Notes: a model not told the origin generated them from the sequence alone. A stretch of 56,383 bases of DNA from RGIG426 sp045640165 (GCA_045640165.1 JAZUEK010000069.1:1-56383); one strand, 5' to 3'. Numbered from the stretch's first letter, positions 10,294 through 18,863 are shown. Numbers and translations are program-made.

Positions 10294-11481
10294 ATGGTAG
10301 CAGGACACCTACAAATTAAAAACGATTATTACTACATGGTTCTGACCTATAAAGATGCTAACGGGAAACGAAAGCAGCCTTGGATTCCAACCGGTCTCCC
10401 TGTTCGGGGAAACAAAAGACAAGCTGAAAAAATGTTGGCTGAAACCAGGCGAAGCTACGTTATTCCGACGGTTAGCGCACCGGAAGGTGATCTTTCACCG
10501 GATATGTTGTTTTCGGATTACATGGAATTATGGCTTGAGATTATTCGTGGCTCTGTGGAAGAAACAACTTTTTCATCCTATACCAATATGGTGAAAAACA
10601 AAATTGTTCCTTACTTCCGCGAAACCGGAATCACACTTGGCGAACTCCAAGCAAAAAACATTCAGGCATTTTATCTGCATGAGCAGAAAACGATTTCAGC
10701 CAATTCGGTGATTCACGAACATGCCAACATCCATAAGGCATTAAAGTATGCCGTGAAAATGGATCTCATTCCATCGAATCCAACCGATAAAGTAGAACGG
10801 CCTAAAAAGCAAAAATACGTAGCCGGATATTATCGACTGGATGAGTTGGAAGCTTTATTTGAAGCGACAAAGGATCACTATTTATCTTTGGTCATTCAAA
10901 TGACGGCGTTTTATGGGTTTCGGAGAAGCGAGGTTTTGGGACTCAAATGGGATGCAGTTGATTTTGAACGAAATATCCTCACCGTCCGACATATTGTGAC
11001 GGAAACAAGGGTGGATGGTAAAAACAAAATCATCTGCGCAGACCGAGCAAAAACAAAATCCAGCCTTCGATCACTTCCATTAGTAGGTCAGTTCAGAGAA
11101 AAGCTGCTTGCATTAAAAGAACAGCAGGCAGAAAACAAGCGTGTTTGTGGCGATTGCTATAACATGGAATACGATGGTTATATTTTCGTGGATGCAATGG
11201 GAAACATTTTCAAACCGAATGCAGTAACGGAAACGTTCCCTAAACTGCTGAAACGAAATGGATTACGTCACATCCGCTTTCATGATTTAAGACACTCCTG
11301 CGCTTCGCTGTTGTTGGCAAACGATGTGCCGATGAAGCAAATACAAGAGTGGCTTGGTCACAGCGATATTAGTACAACAGCTAATATCTATAGTCATTTA
11401 GATTATAAATCCAAGATGACTTCCGCCAGCGTGATGGATAAAATACTCACGATGCCGGACGCAAAAATGCAAACTTGGTGA
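10294..11481 (+). CDS. int: Tyrosine site-specific integrase
   Basis: This 395-residue protein has an N-terminal AP2-like arm-binding segment (NDYYYMVLTYKDANGKRK), a SAM-like core-binding domain (about 70-170) and a C-terminal catalytic domain. The catalytic residues are visible: Arg210 (GFRRSEVLGLKW), His330 and Arg333 (HDLRH), His356 (GHSD) and the nucleophile Tyr366. The ATG at 10294 follows AAAGGAGG. The 3' end points at tRNA-Ser 190 bp away, as expected for integration into a tRNA gene. It should insert and excise the island. Confidence 0.93.
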   Translation: MVAGHLQIKNDYYYMVLTYKDANGKRKQPWIPTGLPVRGNKRQAEKMLAETRRSYVIPTVSAPEGDLSPDMLFSDYMELWLEIIRGSVEETTFSSYTNMVKNKIVPYFRETGITLGELQAKNIQAFYLHEQKTISANSVIHEHANIHKALKYAVKMDLIPSNPTDKVERPKKQKYVAGYYRLDELEALFEATKDHYLSLVIQMTAFYGFRRSEVLGLKWDAVDFERNILTVRHIVTETRVDGKNKIICADRAKTKSSLRSLPLVGQFREKLLALKEQQAENKRVCGDCYNMEYDGYIFVDAMGNIFKPNAVTETFPKLLKRNGLRHIRFHDLRHSCASLLLANDVPMKQIQEWLGHSDISTTANIYSHLDYKSKMTSASVMDKILTMPDAKMQTW

Positions 11482-11490
11482 TTGTGTTTT

Positions 11491-11575
11491 TTCTTGCAAA
11501 AATGCAAAGCAAGTCTGTAAGCCCTTGAGAGACAAGGTCTAACGAGTATGCCCCGTTCTTGCAAACGTGCAAAAA
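11491..11575. repeat. Further TTCTTGCA-type half-sites between int and tRNA-Ser
   Basis: TTCTTGCA followed by TGCAA-type half-sites occurs at 11491 and again at 11556. They match the clusters at 89-140 and 11776-11808 and are candidate integrase arm sites. Nothing coding is seen between the integrase stop and the tRNA. Confidence 0.5.
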
Positions 11576-11644
11576 TCGGTCAAAAACAAGCCAAAAATGA
11601 GGCTTTTTGAGTAAAATTTGCCGTTGCAGACAAAAAGAAAAAGC

Positions 11645-11675
11645 CTGGCAAACCGTTGATTTGCCAGACTTTTTT
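11645..11675. terminator. Bidirectional terminator between int and tRNA-Ser
   Basis: CTGGCAAA (11645-11652) and TTTGCCAG (11660-11667) form an 8-bp stem with a 7-nt loop. A T-run follows on the plus strand, and a T-rich stretch on the minus strand follows the tRNA 3' end. It serves both converging transcripts. Confidence 0.8.
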
Positions 11676-11763
11676 GGCGGAGAGTGAGGGATTCGAACCC
11701 TCGAGCCCGTGAGGGCTACCTGATTTCGAGTCAGGCCCGTTATGACCACTTCGATAACTCTCC
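11675..11763 (-). tRNA. tRNA-Ser (anticodon CGA)
   Basis: An 89-nt gene with CCA encoded. Acceptor GGAGAGT pairs with ACTCTCC, discriminator G. Anticodon arm CCTGA-CTCGAAA-TCAGG gives anticodon CGA (reads UCG). There is a long class II variable arm and a T-arm with GGTTCGAATCC. No convincing promoter lies directly upstream; the nearest consensus promoter is about 220 nt away at 11986-12014. Confidence 0.95.
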
Positions 11764-11775
11764 GTGTATGCAGAT

Positions 11776-11808
11776 TTCTTGCAAGAATGCAAGAAAAACG
11801 TGCAAGAA
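11776..11808. repeat. TTCTTGCA/TGCAAGAA repeat cluster, right side of island
   Basis: TTCTTGCA (11776-11783), TGCAAGAA (11788-11795) and TGCAAGAA (11801-11808) repeat the layout at 110-140. It is about 85 bp inside the truncated tRNA copy at 11894, a plausible distance for an integrase arm site from the core site. Confidence 0.55.
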
Positions 11809-11893
11809 CAATGTAAAATTGTAAAATTTGAACTCTCAAAAACCTTGATGCTATGCGGTTTTTTAGGGGATAAAACTACCTAAACCGTAAAAC

Positions 11894-11934
11894 ATTTCGA
11901 GTCAGGCCCGTTATGACCACTTCGATAACTCTCC
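11894..11934 (-). repeat. 41-bp truncated copy of the tRNA-Ser 5' half (candidate attachment-site core)
   Basis: Identical to 11723-11763, that is from the tRNA 5' end through the D-arm to the anticodon loop, where identity stops. A breakpoint in an anticodon loop is typical of tyrosine-integrase crossover sites. It probably marks the island-chromosome junction or the scar of an earlier insertion. Confidence 0.75.
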
Positions 11935-11957
11935 AACTATGCGATTTTCGCGTTTGT

Positions 11958-11971
11958 TTCGATAACTCTCC
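11958..11971 (-). repeat. Second, 14-bp copy of the tRNA-Ser 5' end
   Basis: GGAGAGTTATCGAA on the minus strand equals the first 14 nt of tRNA-Ser. It lies 15 nt downstream of a consensus promoter, where the first nucleotides of the original tRNA gene would be expected. Confidence 0.6.
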
Positions 11972-11985
11972 ACAGCGCAACGCTT

Positions 11986-12014
11986 ATTATATCGAAAAAA
12001 ATCCGGTTTGTCAA
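11986..12014 (-). promoter_or_regulatory. Perfect consensus promoter reading toward tRNA-Ser (probable original tRNA promoter)
   Basis: On the minus strand TTGACA (12014-12009) and TATAAT (11991-11986) have 17-nt spacing. It reads through both truncated tRNA copies to the intact tRNA-Ser about 220 nt away. Confidence 0.8.
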
Positions 12015-12033
12015 CCGAAAACGCGCGATTTTC

Positions 12034-12216
12034 TTACGGGTTATCGGATTTTTCTTTGGCTATGGCGTTCGCCACGTCCGCCATCCCCATTTTCTCGGTC
12101 AAATCGCCAAAGCTTTTGTCATATTGCGCCTTGGAGATCGCACCGTGCTCCAAAAACGTATCGAGCAGCCGTTTTTGCCGCAGATACAGCTCCCGATTTT
12201 TCTCCGGATCGCTCAT
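12034..12216 (-). CDS. SHOCT-like small protein
   Basis: A 60-residue protein with the pattern LLDTFLEHGAIS..QYDKS, as in short SHOCT-type C-terminal domains. The ATG at 12216 follows AAAGGAGG and overlaps the stop of the upstream metallopeptidase gene by 4 nt. It is the last gene of the polymerase-YolD-metallopeptidase operon. Function unknown. Confidence 0.65.
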   Translation of the reverse strand: MSDPEKNRELYLRQKRLLDTFLEHGAISKAQYDKSFGDLTEKMGMADVANAIAKEKSDNP

Positions 12217-12791
12217 TGTTTTTCCTCCTTTACCCGCGCCAACAGCGCGCTGCCGTGTTCGTTCAACCAGCGGTGACATTCGTCGTATTGCGGGAACGCG
12301 GCATACACCTGCTCATAAAATTTCCGGCTGTGGTTCATCTCCTTGCGGTGGGCCAGCTCATGCACCACCACGCTGTCGCGCACCTCGGGCGGCGTCAGCA
12401 TCAGCAGCGCGTTAAAATTGAGATTTCCCTTACTGCTGCAGCTGCCCCACCGCGTTTTTTGCATCCGAATAGTAACGCGGTTGTAGGACACGCCCATCTG
12501 CGCCGCATATTTTTCCACCAACGCGGGAATTTCCGCGTTGGCACACGCTTTCAGCGCGGCGCATTCCTCTGCCGTCAGCGGCTGTACAGCGCTGTTTTTC
12601 GCCTCGCGCTCCAGCATTTTGCGCAGGCGTTCTTTTTTCTGTTCCACAAATTCCACGATGCGGCGTTCCTCCAGCATCAGCGGTGCAGAGGCGATGATCT
12701 TGCCGTTTTTGCCCGTCTTGAGCGTCAGCGTTTTGCGCACGCTGCGGCAGATCTCCACCGTAAATTCTCCCACTTGGATCGTTTTATTCAT
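12213..12791 (-). CDS. YgjP/DUF45-type M48-like zinc metallopeptidase
   Basis: This 192-residue protein has the WGSC motif (RWGSCSSKGNLNFN) and the zinc-binding HELAH near residue 145, followed by N-HS..F, typical of the YgjP/DUF45 (WLM-like) family. It has no signal peptide and is probably cytoplasmic. Its start overlaps the YolD-like gene by 8 nt, so it is translationally coupled within the operon. The substrate is unknown. Confidence 0.85.
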   Translation of the reverse strand: MNKTIQVGEFTVEICRSVRKTLTLKTGKNGKIIASAPLMLEERRIVEFVEQKKERLRKMLEREAKNSAVQPLTAEECAALKACANAEIPALVEKYAAQMGVSYNRVTIRMQKTRWGSCSSKGNLNFNALLMLTPPEVRDSVVVHELAHRKEMNHSRKFYEQVYAAFPQYDECHRWLNEHGSALLARVKEEKQ

Positions 12792-13212
12792 CGTCCGCGT
12801 TCTCCTCTTCTTTGTCGTCGCTTTCGATCCACGCCACGTCCGACAACGCGATCACCTCGCCGCTTTCCAGGGTCAGCGTTTGCGCGTTCACGTCCAGCTT
12901 TTTCAGTCGCCCGCAAACCGTTTCATAGCGGCCGCCCTCCTTGCGTTCGTCCGCGCAAAAGCGCAAAAGCGTCACCGCAGGACGCTCCGCCAGCCGCTCG
13001 CACAGCCGACGAAACCGCAGATCAAGCGCGGCGCGCACGTCCTCGTCGAAGTCGATCTTGCGATCGGTCAGCCGCGCCGTCTCCGCCAAAATCGACTCGT
13101 ATCCGGTCAGCGCCGCAAACGGCGCAAACTGCGCCGCGCGGTCATACAGAGACATCTTCGGCCGCTCGCTTTTCGGGCGCGGCATATCGAGCATATCGTC
13201 GTATTTTCCCAT
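12784..13212 (-). CDS. yolD: YolD-like protein
   Basis: This 142-residue protein starts MGKYDDMLDMPRP and then SLYDRAAQFAPFAALTGY, the signature of YolD-like proteins that accompany Y-family polymerases in Firmicutes. The ATG at 13212 has GAGG about 7 nt upstream, better than the GTG four codons earlier. It follows the polymerase gene directly. Family members are viewed as partners of UvrX/UmuC-type polymerases; the mechanism is not shown by the sequence. Confidence 0.85.
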   Translation of the reverse strand: MGKYDDMLDMPRPKSERPKMSLYDRAAQFAPFAALTGYESILAETARLTDRKIDFDEDVRAALDLRFRRLCERLAERPAVTLLRFCADERKEGGRYETVCGRLKKLDVNAQTLTLESGEVIALSDVAWIESDDKEEENADDE

Positions 13213-13220
13213 ATCCAACC

Positions 13221-14732
13221 TCACGCCTTGTGGCCGCCCACCTGCTCGTTGCGTTCGCGCGTGGTGGCGCCCTCTTCAAAATTCATACCCTTCAGCACGG
13301 CGTTTTTGCCGTACTTTTTCTTAATGGACAACAGCGCCTTTTGCATACTCCGCTCACGCTTTTTTGCGGTAGAATTCGCCTTTTTCTGCGCTTCGCGCTC
13401 CTCGTAATCGGTAAAAAAGTCCAACTGCTCGACCGGATTTTCCGGCGGAATATTTTCCTCACGGATCACGTGGTTCGCCTCCACGTACAGCCGCCGCACC
13501 GTCATCGTCTTGTCCACGATGCGGTCGTAGATCTCCGTAACGGCGGCGACGATCTCCTTGGTCGAAGCGGTATAGCCGGAAAGTCGGCAGGAGCCGTGAA
13601 CCGGCTTCGGCGCGCGCCGTCCGTAGCGGTCGGTCACGACCTCTCCCGCATAGTGTCCCTTGCCGTTCACGTTTTCCACGTCGTAACAAACGGTGAGCAC
13701 CATTTGATCGGTCACAAGTCCCTTGTCCACCAAATCCAGCGACATCAGATCCGCCATTTCGCGGGCGATGAGCCGTCCCTTGTCGGCGGTATACGGATGC
13801 TGCAGCACCTGCCCGGAATGGAGGCTGTTGTTTTCCGGCACGTAGGATTTCACGTCCGCGATGGTGCAGGGCTCCACACCCCACGCGTGGTCGATCAGCA
13901 GCTCGGCGTTGATGCCGAACAGCTTGTAAAGCAGCGCCTCGTTGTGCCGATCCATCGGGCCACCCAGCGAACAGCGCGCCACATCGCCCATCGTATACAT
14001 TCCGTTTTGCTCCAGGCGTTTGGCGTAGCCGGCGCCGATCCGCCAAAAATCCGTCAGCGGGCGATGCTCCCACAGCTGCTCGCGATACTCCCGCTCCGAA
14101 AGCTCCGCAATACGCACGCCGTCGCGGTCGGCGGGAATGTGCTTGGCGACGATATCCATCGCGATTTTACACAGATACAGGTTGGGCGCGATGCCTGCCG
14201 TCGCGGTGATACCGGTCGTCTCCAGCACGTCGGAAATCAGCAGCGACGCGAACTCCCGCGCCGTCATACGGCGCACGCCGAGATACGGCGTTGCGTCGAT
14301 AAACACCTCGTCCACCGAATAGACGTGGATATCCTCCGGCGCGACGTATTTGAGATAAATCGAATAGATTTGGCTGCTTTTTTCCATATATTTCGCCATT
14401 TGCGGCGGCGCCACGATATAGTCGAGCGCCATTTCCGGATGCGCGTCGAGCGTCTGCACGTCAAACGATTTTCCCGCAAGGCGGCCGCCGGAGGCTTTTT
14501 TGCGGGCGGCGTTCACGTCCTTCACCCGCTGCACGACCTCGAACAGCCGCGCGCGACCGGGAACGCCGTACGCCTTGAGCGCCGGCGACACCGCGAGACA
14601 GATCGTTTTCTCGGTGCGGGTGGGATCGGCGACCACCAAATGCGTTGTCAGCGGGTTTAACCCCCGCTCCACGCACTCCACCGACGCGTAAAACGACTTT
14701 AAGTCGATCGCAATATACGTTTTTTCGGTCAC
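13221..14732 (-). CDS. Y-family DNA polymerase (UvrX/UmuC-like)
   Basis: This 503-residue translesion polymerase has the palm start YIAIDLKSFYASVECVERG (first catalytic Asp), the second catalytic motif YSVDEVFID near residue 120, an HhH-containing thumb and a little-finger domain up to about 420, then a charged tail. It starts with GTG after GAGGTGGGA. A promoter with TATACT at 14761-14766 and TTGAAA at 14785-14790 (minus strand, 18-nt spacing) lies upstream. No GAACnnnnGTTC LexA box is seen there. It heads an operon with YolD and the YgjP-type peptidase. Confidence 0.93.
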   Translation of the reverse strand: MTEKTYIAIDLKSFYASVECVERGLNPLTTHLVVADPTRTEKTICLAVSPALKAYGVPGRARLFEVVQRVKDVNAARKKASGGRLAGKSFDVQTLDAHPEMALDYIVAPPQMAKYMEKSSQIYSIYLKYVAPEDIHVYSVDEVFIDATPYLGVRRMTAREFASLLISDVLETTGITATAGIAPNLYLCKIAMDIVAKHIPADRDGVRIAELSEREYREQLWEHRPLTDFWRIGAGYAKRLEQNGMYTMGDVARCSLGGPMDRHNEALLYKLFGINAELLIDHAWGVEPCTIADVKSYVPENNSLHSGQVLQHPYTADKGRLIAREMADLMSLDLVDKGLVTDQMVLTVCYDVENVNGKGHYAGEVVTDRYGRRAPKPVHGSCRLSGYTASTKEIVAAVTEIYDRIVDKTMTVRRLYVEANHVIREENIPPENPVEQLDFFTDYEEREAQKKANSTAKKRERSMQKALLSIKKKYGKNAVLKGMNFEEGATTRERNEQVGGHKA

Positions 14733-14798
14733 ACTCCCACCTCGCTTTCTCTACGTTGTCAGTATACCACATTCCATGTCCCGTTTTCAACTCAAAGG

Positions 14799-14835
14799 AA
14801 AAAGACAGAGCAGATTTTCTGCTCTGTCTTTTTTT
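14799..14835 (-). terminator. Terminator after the 14834-15556 gene
   Basis: AAAGACAGAGCAGA and its complement form a 14-bp stem with a 3-nt loop and A/T runs on both sides, so it may work in both directions. Confidence 0.88.
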
Positions 14836-15556
14836 ACCCAAACAGTTTTTCAATTTGTTTTTCGGTAGCAATGGGGTATTCCTGCTTGAGCCACGCGAAA
14901 ATGCGTTCTCTCGATGCTTCCGGCTTTTCGGCGTAGCCCGCGGCAATCGTGTCCGCGCCGAACACCGTCTCCGGCGTTGCATACACCGCGAGCGCCCAAC
15001 CGTACGGCTCTTGCTTTTTGTTTAAGCGCTGACAAAAATCGCAAAGCACAAGATACGTTTTCTTTTGCAGCTCGGCCATCACGCCGGGAAAATTCTTTTC
15101 GCCGCCCTTGCCGAAACCGGCAAGGCGCTTCAGCTCGTGCGAAAACACCCGCTCGCCGTTTTGGAACTGATCCATTATTTTCTTTTCGCGGAACGTCGCA
15201 AGCTCGTCCTCATACCGCGCATCGAAATCATAGCCGTCCCGCCGCCAGTTGCAAAACGCGGGAAACCAATCGAGCGAGATAAATCCCGCTTTGCCGCCGA
15301 AAAACTTGCCGTAAGCGACCTTGCCGGAGGCGGCAAGCACCCGCCGCCACTCCCACGGATCGACCGCTTCGTCCTCGCTCCACCAATCGGTCGCCAGCGT
15401 GCGTTCCTCCACCGAAAGGCCGGGGATGTCGCCCGCAAACAGCGGCAAGAACCCGATTTCGTTGATATAGTCCAAAAGCTCCCACGGGGTTTTCAGGCGA
15501 TACGGATCGTCTTTTGCAAGCCCGTGGAGCACCCATTCGCCGTTTTCATACGCCAT
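14834..15556 (-). CDS. Conserved hypothetical protein, possibly AlkZ-related
   Basis: A 240-residue Trp-rich soluble protein (WELLDYINEIGFLPLF near the start, then DPWEWRR, GKFFGGKAGFISL, DGYDFDARYED and GFGKGGEKNF). It resembles proteins annotated in gut Firmicutes as AlkZ-related (DNA glycosylase-like), but I recognise no catalytic residues and make no firm functional claim. It follows the zinc-ribbon/TPR gene by 9 nt in the same operon. Confidence 0.5.
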   Translation of the reverse strand: MAYENGEWVLHGLAKDDPYRLKTPWELLDYINEIGFLPLFAGDIPGLSVEERTLATDWWSEDEAVDPWEWRRVLAASGKVAYGKFFGGKAGFISLDWFPAFCNWRRDGYDFDARYEDELATFREKKIMDQFQNGERVFSHELKRLAGFGKGGEKNFPGVMAELQKKTYLVLCDFCQRLNKKQEPYGWALAVYATPETVFGADTIAAGYAEKPEASRERIFAWLKQEYPIATEKQIEKLFG

Positions 15557-15565
15557 ACGCTCACC

Positions 15566-16375
15566 TCAATGCTCGAGCCACGCCTGATGCTCATCCCAAA
15601 GCTGTTCGTACACCCGCTCCAAGCGGTTGAGCTCGATTTCTTCTTCCTCATAGGTCAACATCTTCGTCGACGCGCTTTTTCCCTCGAAATAAAGGAAGAT
15701 CGCCGCCGCAAAAACGAGAAGTGCAAGCATCGCGCAGGGGAACCAGCCGCGGCTGCGCAGGGTCATCAGCGTTAAAAGCACCAACACACCGCCGAGCTTC
15801 AAGAACGTCGTCGTATTCTGCTTCGAGAACTGATAGAGCCGCACCTGTTTCGTGTGCCACGACGCTAAATTTGCAAGCTGCAGGCGTTTTTCCTCCACCG
15901 CGGCTTCGGCGGCGCGAAGCTTTCCCCCGTATTCCGCCTCTTTTTTCTCGAACGCGGCAGCCGAGCGCGCCGCCAACTCCTCAAACCGTTTTTGTTTGTC
16001 CGCAGGCGCAAACCGCGCCGCTTTTTGGAAATCGGCGTTTTGCGCGAGCGGCTTGTCATAGCTCGCCAAATCGTCCGGTTTTTTCATTTCGAGGTCGCAA
16101 AGCACCTTGCCGAGATACGCTTTCGAGCATTTCGGGTCAATGTCGAGCACGCGGTTAAAATAGAGCGCCGCCTCGTCAAAGTTGCCGTCGTCAAGGAACA
16201 GCACGGCGCGTTCAAGCAGGCTGTCCGCCGTGGCAACGCCGGAAAAGGAGACCTCCACGAACTGCTTTTCTTTTACGATCTTCGACCCGCAAAATTGACA
16301 AAAGAAGCTGTCCACGCCCTCCGGCGCATCCAATTTCGAGCCGCAGGACGGGCAAGTCATCGCCGTATACGCCAT
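15566..16375 (-). CDS. Zinc-ribbon, TPR and coiled-coil membrane protein
   Basis: A 269-residue protein with an N-terminal zinc ribbon (CPSCGSK, then CQFCGSK at about residues 8-35), TPR-like helices (about 50-90, LFLDDGNFDEAALYFNRVL), an Ala/Glu-rich coiled coil (about 120-170), two transmembrane helices (about 190-230) and a charged C-terminal helix. It overlaps the EamA gene stop by one base. Function unknown. Confidence 0.65.
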   Translation of the reverse strand: MAYTAMTCPSCGSKLDAPEGVDSFFCQFCGSKIVKEKQFVEVSFSGVATADSLLERAVLFLDDGNFDEAALYFNRVLDIDPKCSKAYLGKVLCDLEMKKPDDLASYDKPLAQNADFQKAARFAPADKQKRFEELAARSAAAFEKKEAEYGGKLRAAEAAVEEKRLQLANLASWHTKQVRLYQFSKQNTTTFLKLGGVLVLLTLMTLRSRGWFPCAMLALLVFAAAIFLYFEGKSASTKMLTYEEEEIELNRLERVYEQLWDEHQAWLEH

Positions 16376-17298
16376 TATTCCTCAACCTCCTTGTGTTTTG
16401 ATTGAATATTCAGCACCAAAATCGCCGAAATCACCGCCACCACGCCGACCGCGACAAAGAACGTCATCGGTTCGCCACGGAGAATGCCGATAATCGTCGC
16501 CACCACCGGCTCGATGGTCGCAATAATCGCCGCGCGCGATGCCGAAACAGAGCGCAATCCGTTCGTAAACATCAAATACGGGAAAAATTCCGTCACGATA
16601 CTGCACGCCACAATCCAAAACCCAATCGAAACGGGCGGCGCGGCGGTCACTTTCACAATCATATCCGCCGGATCGCAGAGAATCCACGCACCGACAGTGC
16701 CGATGGCAAACGCGTAGGTCGTCACCGTCAGCGGCGAATACCGCCGCAGTAAAAACGTGCTGAAAATGCTGTACAGTCCATAGCCGAGGCCGGCGCCGAG
16801 GCCGGTCAAAAGCCCCAAAAGGGTCATTTTGCCGCCGCCACCGCCGGAAACGCACACACATCCGCCGAACGCGAGCACCAACGCCACGATTTTTTTGACG
16901 GTGATTTTTTCCTTGAACAACACCGCCGACAACAACATCACCCAAATCGGCGAGGTATAGAGAAGAATCGCCGCCATCGACATGGTCATCTGCTGGATGG
17001 CGGTGAAATAACACCACGAAAACGCCAACACGCTCACAAGTCCCGTCGCAAAAAACAACGGCAGGTCGCGCAAGCGCACCTTAAACGCGGACTTGTCTTT
17101 GAAGAACAAAATCACAGCAAACGCGAGGGTAGCGAGCGTAAAACGTGCGCACGCAATCTGCATCGAGGTCAGCCCGAAGTCGTCGGACAACGCGTGGACG
17201 AAAATGCCCATCGACCCCCACAACGTCCCGGAAAGCAGGATTTGCAGAGTACCTAATTTTTCGCTTTTTTCCACGTCGTCCACCTCGTTTTTGCTCAA
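16375..17298 (-). CDS. EamA/DMT-family transporter
   Basis: A 307-residue inner-membrane protein with about ten hydrophobic helices in two EamA repeats (LSGTLWGSMGIFVHALS in the first, AGLGYGLYSIFSTFLLR in the second). This is typical of drug/metabolite exporters; the substrate cannot be told. The ATG at 17298 lies only about 10 nt from the -10 box. A GTG eight codons later (17274), with GAGGTGG upstream, is a plausible alternative start. Confidence 0.85.
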   Translation of the reverse strand: MSKNEVDDVEKSEKLGTLQILLSGTLWGSMGIFVHALSDDFGLTSMQIACARFTLATLAFAVILFFKDKSAFKVRLRDLPLFFATGLVSVLAFSWCYFTAIQQMTMSMAAILLYTSPIWVMLLSAVLFKEKITVKKIVALVLAFGGCVCVSGGGGGKMTLLGLLTGLGAGLGYGLYSIFSTFLLRRYSPLTVTTYAFAIGTVGAWILCDPADMIVKVTAAPPVSIGFWIVACSIVTEFFPYLMFTNGLRSVSASRAAIIATIEPVVATIIGILRGEPMTFFVAVGVVAVISAILVLNIQSKHKEVEE

Positions 17299-17306
17299 TT
17301 AGGGAT

Positions 17307-17335
17307 AGTATACCATATCCTATTCGAAAACGCAA
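17307..17335 (-). promoter_or_regulatory. Promoter of the EamA operon
   Basis: On the minus strand TTGCGT (17335-17330) and TATACT (17312-17307) have 17-nt spacing. It is divergent from the dockerin-gene promoter at 17386. Confidence 0.6.
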
Positions 17336-17385
17336 TACGGGGTTTTTGGAAAACCAAAAATAAAGCTACCCGAGAGGGACGGTTA

Positions 17386-17414
17386 TTGACAATTCGTGGG
17401 AAACAAAGTATTAT
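17386..17414 (+). promoter_or_regulatory. Promoter of the dockerin gene at 17448
   Basis: TTGACA (17386-17391) and TATTAT (17409-17414) have 17-nt spacing, and the transcript would start about 28 nt before the ATG. Confidence 0.7.
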
Positions 17415-17447
17415 AAAGATAACTACGTTAATCAAGGAGGAAAAACC

Positions 17448-18710
17448 ATGAAAAAAATCTTTGTCGTGTTGCTGGCTTTTGCGCTGTTGTTTTCAACCGT
17501 AGCGGTAACGGCAGCCTCTCAAAATCTGGGCGTGCAATCCGCCTCGCCGGATGCATCTGCCGCCGTTGAACCGACGGGAACCGGTGCGGAAACGTACAAC
17601 GGCGTAATGCAAATCTACAAGTTTACTTTTGAGGACGAAAACGCGACCTCAATTATGACAAAATGCAACGACTATGCATACAACGACTATGTCGGTGAAA
17701 TCGTGGAATGGCCGGAAGGCTCCGGAAACCACTGCCTGCGCTATAAGCTCGATGCTGAGACTCACATCAACGCCGGCGTTCATCCGTACATTTGGCCGGA
17801 GGGTATCGACGATATTCTCACCGCACAAGGGGATTTGGAAGATACCGGCTCCAAACTCGAACTGAACGTGGATTTTGCGTATGCTGGGTCTACTAAAAAC
17901 TCCTATCTGTATCCGTTTGTTTGTCTCAATGATGTTGAAGAAAATTATGCGGATCATAGTTCCTATGCTCCGGGTTCCAACGAGTTCAATACCGGCACGT
18001 TTACTTGGAGTAAATATGAATGTGGAGCCCCGGTCAACGGTTTGAACAACGGCGGCATCTGCTTCCTCGACGAGAACACTCTTGCCGATGGCGCGTATAT
18101 GTACGTTGACAATATCGAGCTGATTTGGGACGGCGAATGGAAAAACGTCAGCGACGCGGTTGTCTCCTATCCCAACGGCACGCCGGCCGAGGGCGGTATT
18201 ATGCCGACTACCAAGACAACGAAGACGACTACTACGACAACTACGACAACTACGACTACTACAACCACGACGACCACGACGACGAACAAACCGACCTCAA
18301 CCCAGTCGAGCGTGACCCAGTCGAGTGCTCAAAAAACGGTGATAAACACCTATATCAACGAGGACGGAGATATGGTGCTCGTCTATTCTGACGGCACCAT
18401 CGAGGTTCGCCCGATGCCGACGCAAAGCAAGCCGAGTACAACGGCGACGGAGCCGACGGCGACAGGAAGTAAGACGAGCGCAACTGAAACCGATCCGTCT
18501 CAAAACGCGGAAGTTGCTCTCGGCGATGCGAACGGCGATAACGCCGTCAATATGAAAGACGTGTTGACGCTGCGTAAGATGTTGGCAGGCATGGACGTGT
18601 CTTACAACGCCCAAAACTCCGATGTGAACGCCGACGGCGACGTCAATATGAAAGACGTGTTAATGCTCCGCAAATATCTTGCAGGGCTTATCGAAAAATT
18701 AGGCGCGTAA
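17448..18710 (+). CDS. Secreted dockerin-containing protein with possible carbohydrate-binding domain
   Basis: A 420-residue protein with a signal peptide (about 1-24, cleaved near VTAASQ), a beta-rich aromatic domain (about 45-240, ending AYMYVDNIELIWDGEW) like jelly-roll carbohydrate-binding modules, a poly-Thr linker (about 250-285), a cassette with YINEDGDMVLVYSDGTIEVR, and a C-terminal type I dockerin (about 355-420). The dockerin has two Ca-binding repeats, DANGDNAVNMKD and DVNADGDVNMKD. It should attach outside the cell to a cohesin partner. CAAGGAGG precedes the ATG. The cassette and the last repeat are nearly identical in DNA to the gene at 23091. Confidence 0.8.
   Translation: MKKIFVVLLAFALLFSTVAVTAASQNLGVQSASPDASAAVEPTGTGAETYNGVMQIYKFTFEDENATSIMTKCNDYAYNDYVGEIVEWPEGSGNHCLRYKLDAETHINAGVHPYIWPEGIDDILTAQGDLEDTGSKLELNVDFAYAGSTKNSYLYPFVCLNDVEENYADHSSYAPGSNEFNTGTFTWSKYECGAPVNGLNNGGICFLDENTLADGAYMYVDNIELIWDGEWKNVSDAVVSYPNGTPAEGGIMPTTKTTKTTTTTTTTTTTTTTTTTTTTNKPTSTQSSVTQSSAQKTVINTYINEDGDMVLVYSDGTIEVRPMPTQSKPSTTATEPTATGSKTSATETDPSQNAEVALGDANGDNAVNMKDVLTLRKMLAGMDVSYNAQNSDVNADGDVNMKDVLMLRKYLAGLIEKLGA
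18322..18457 (+). repeat. 136-bp shared linker cassette, copy A
   Basis: It matches 24481-24616 with four differences in 136 bp, all of them synonymous or in the linker. The 72-bp dockerin end 18633-18704 is identical to 24792-24863. Confidence 0.9.
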
Positions 18711-18723
18711 AATCGCAAAAAGA

Positions 18724-18758
18724 AAAGCGGCAGAGAGAAATCTCCGCCGCTTTTTCTC
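18724..18758 (+). terminator. Terminator of the 17448 gene
   Basis: AAAGCGG...GAGA pairs with TCTC.GCCGCTTT and is followed by a T-run. Confidence 0.75.
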
Positions 18759-18863
18759 GTTGTTTTCACTTGAACACTTCGCGGAACATTTGGTTATAAG
18801 TTTGGCCTTGCGTATAGATTTTTGACAATCCTTCCGATATCCCTACGATATTCGTTAAAATCA

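Noticed and set aside
11913..14660. A 915-residue plus-strand ORF and other long plus-strand ORFs over 12-15 kb
   Set aside because: They lie antisense to the Y-family polymerase operon, show only Arg/His/Ala-rich low-complexity sequence, and have no ribosome binding site or domain.
14733..14800. LexA box upstream of the Y-family polymerase
   Set aside because: No GAACnnnnGTTC-type site is seen; only an ordinary promoter with 18-nt spacing.
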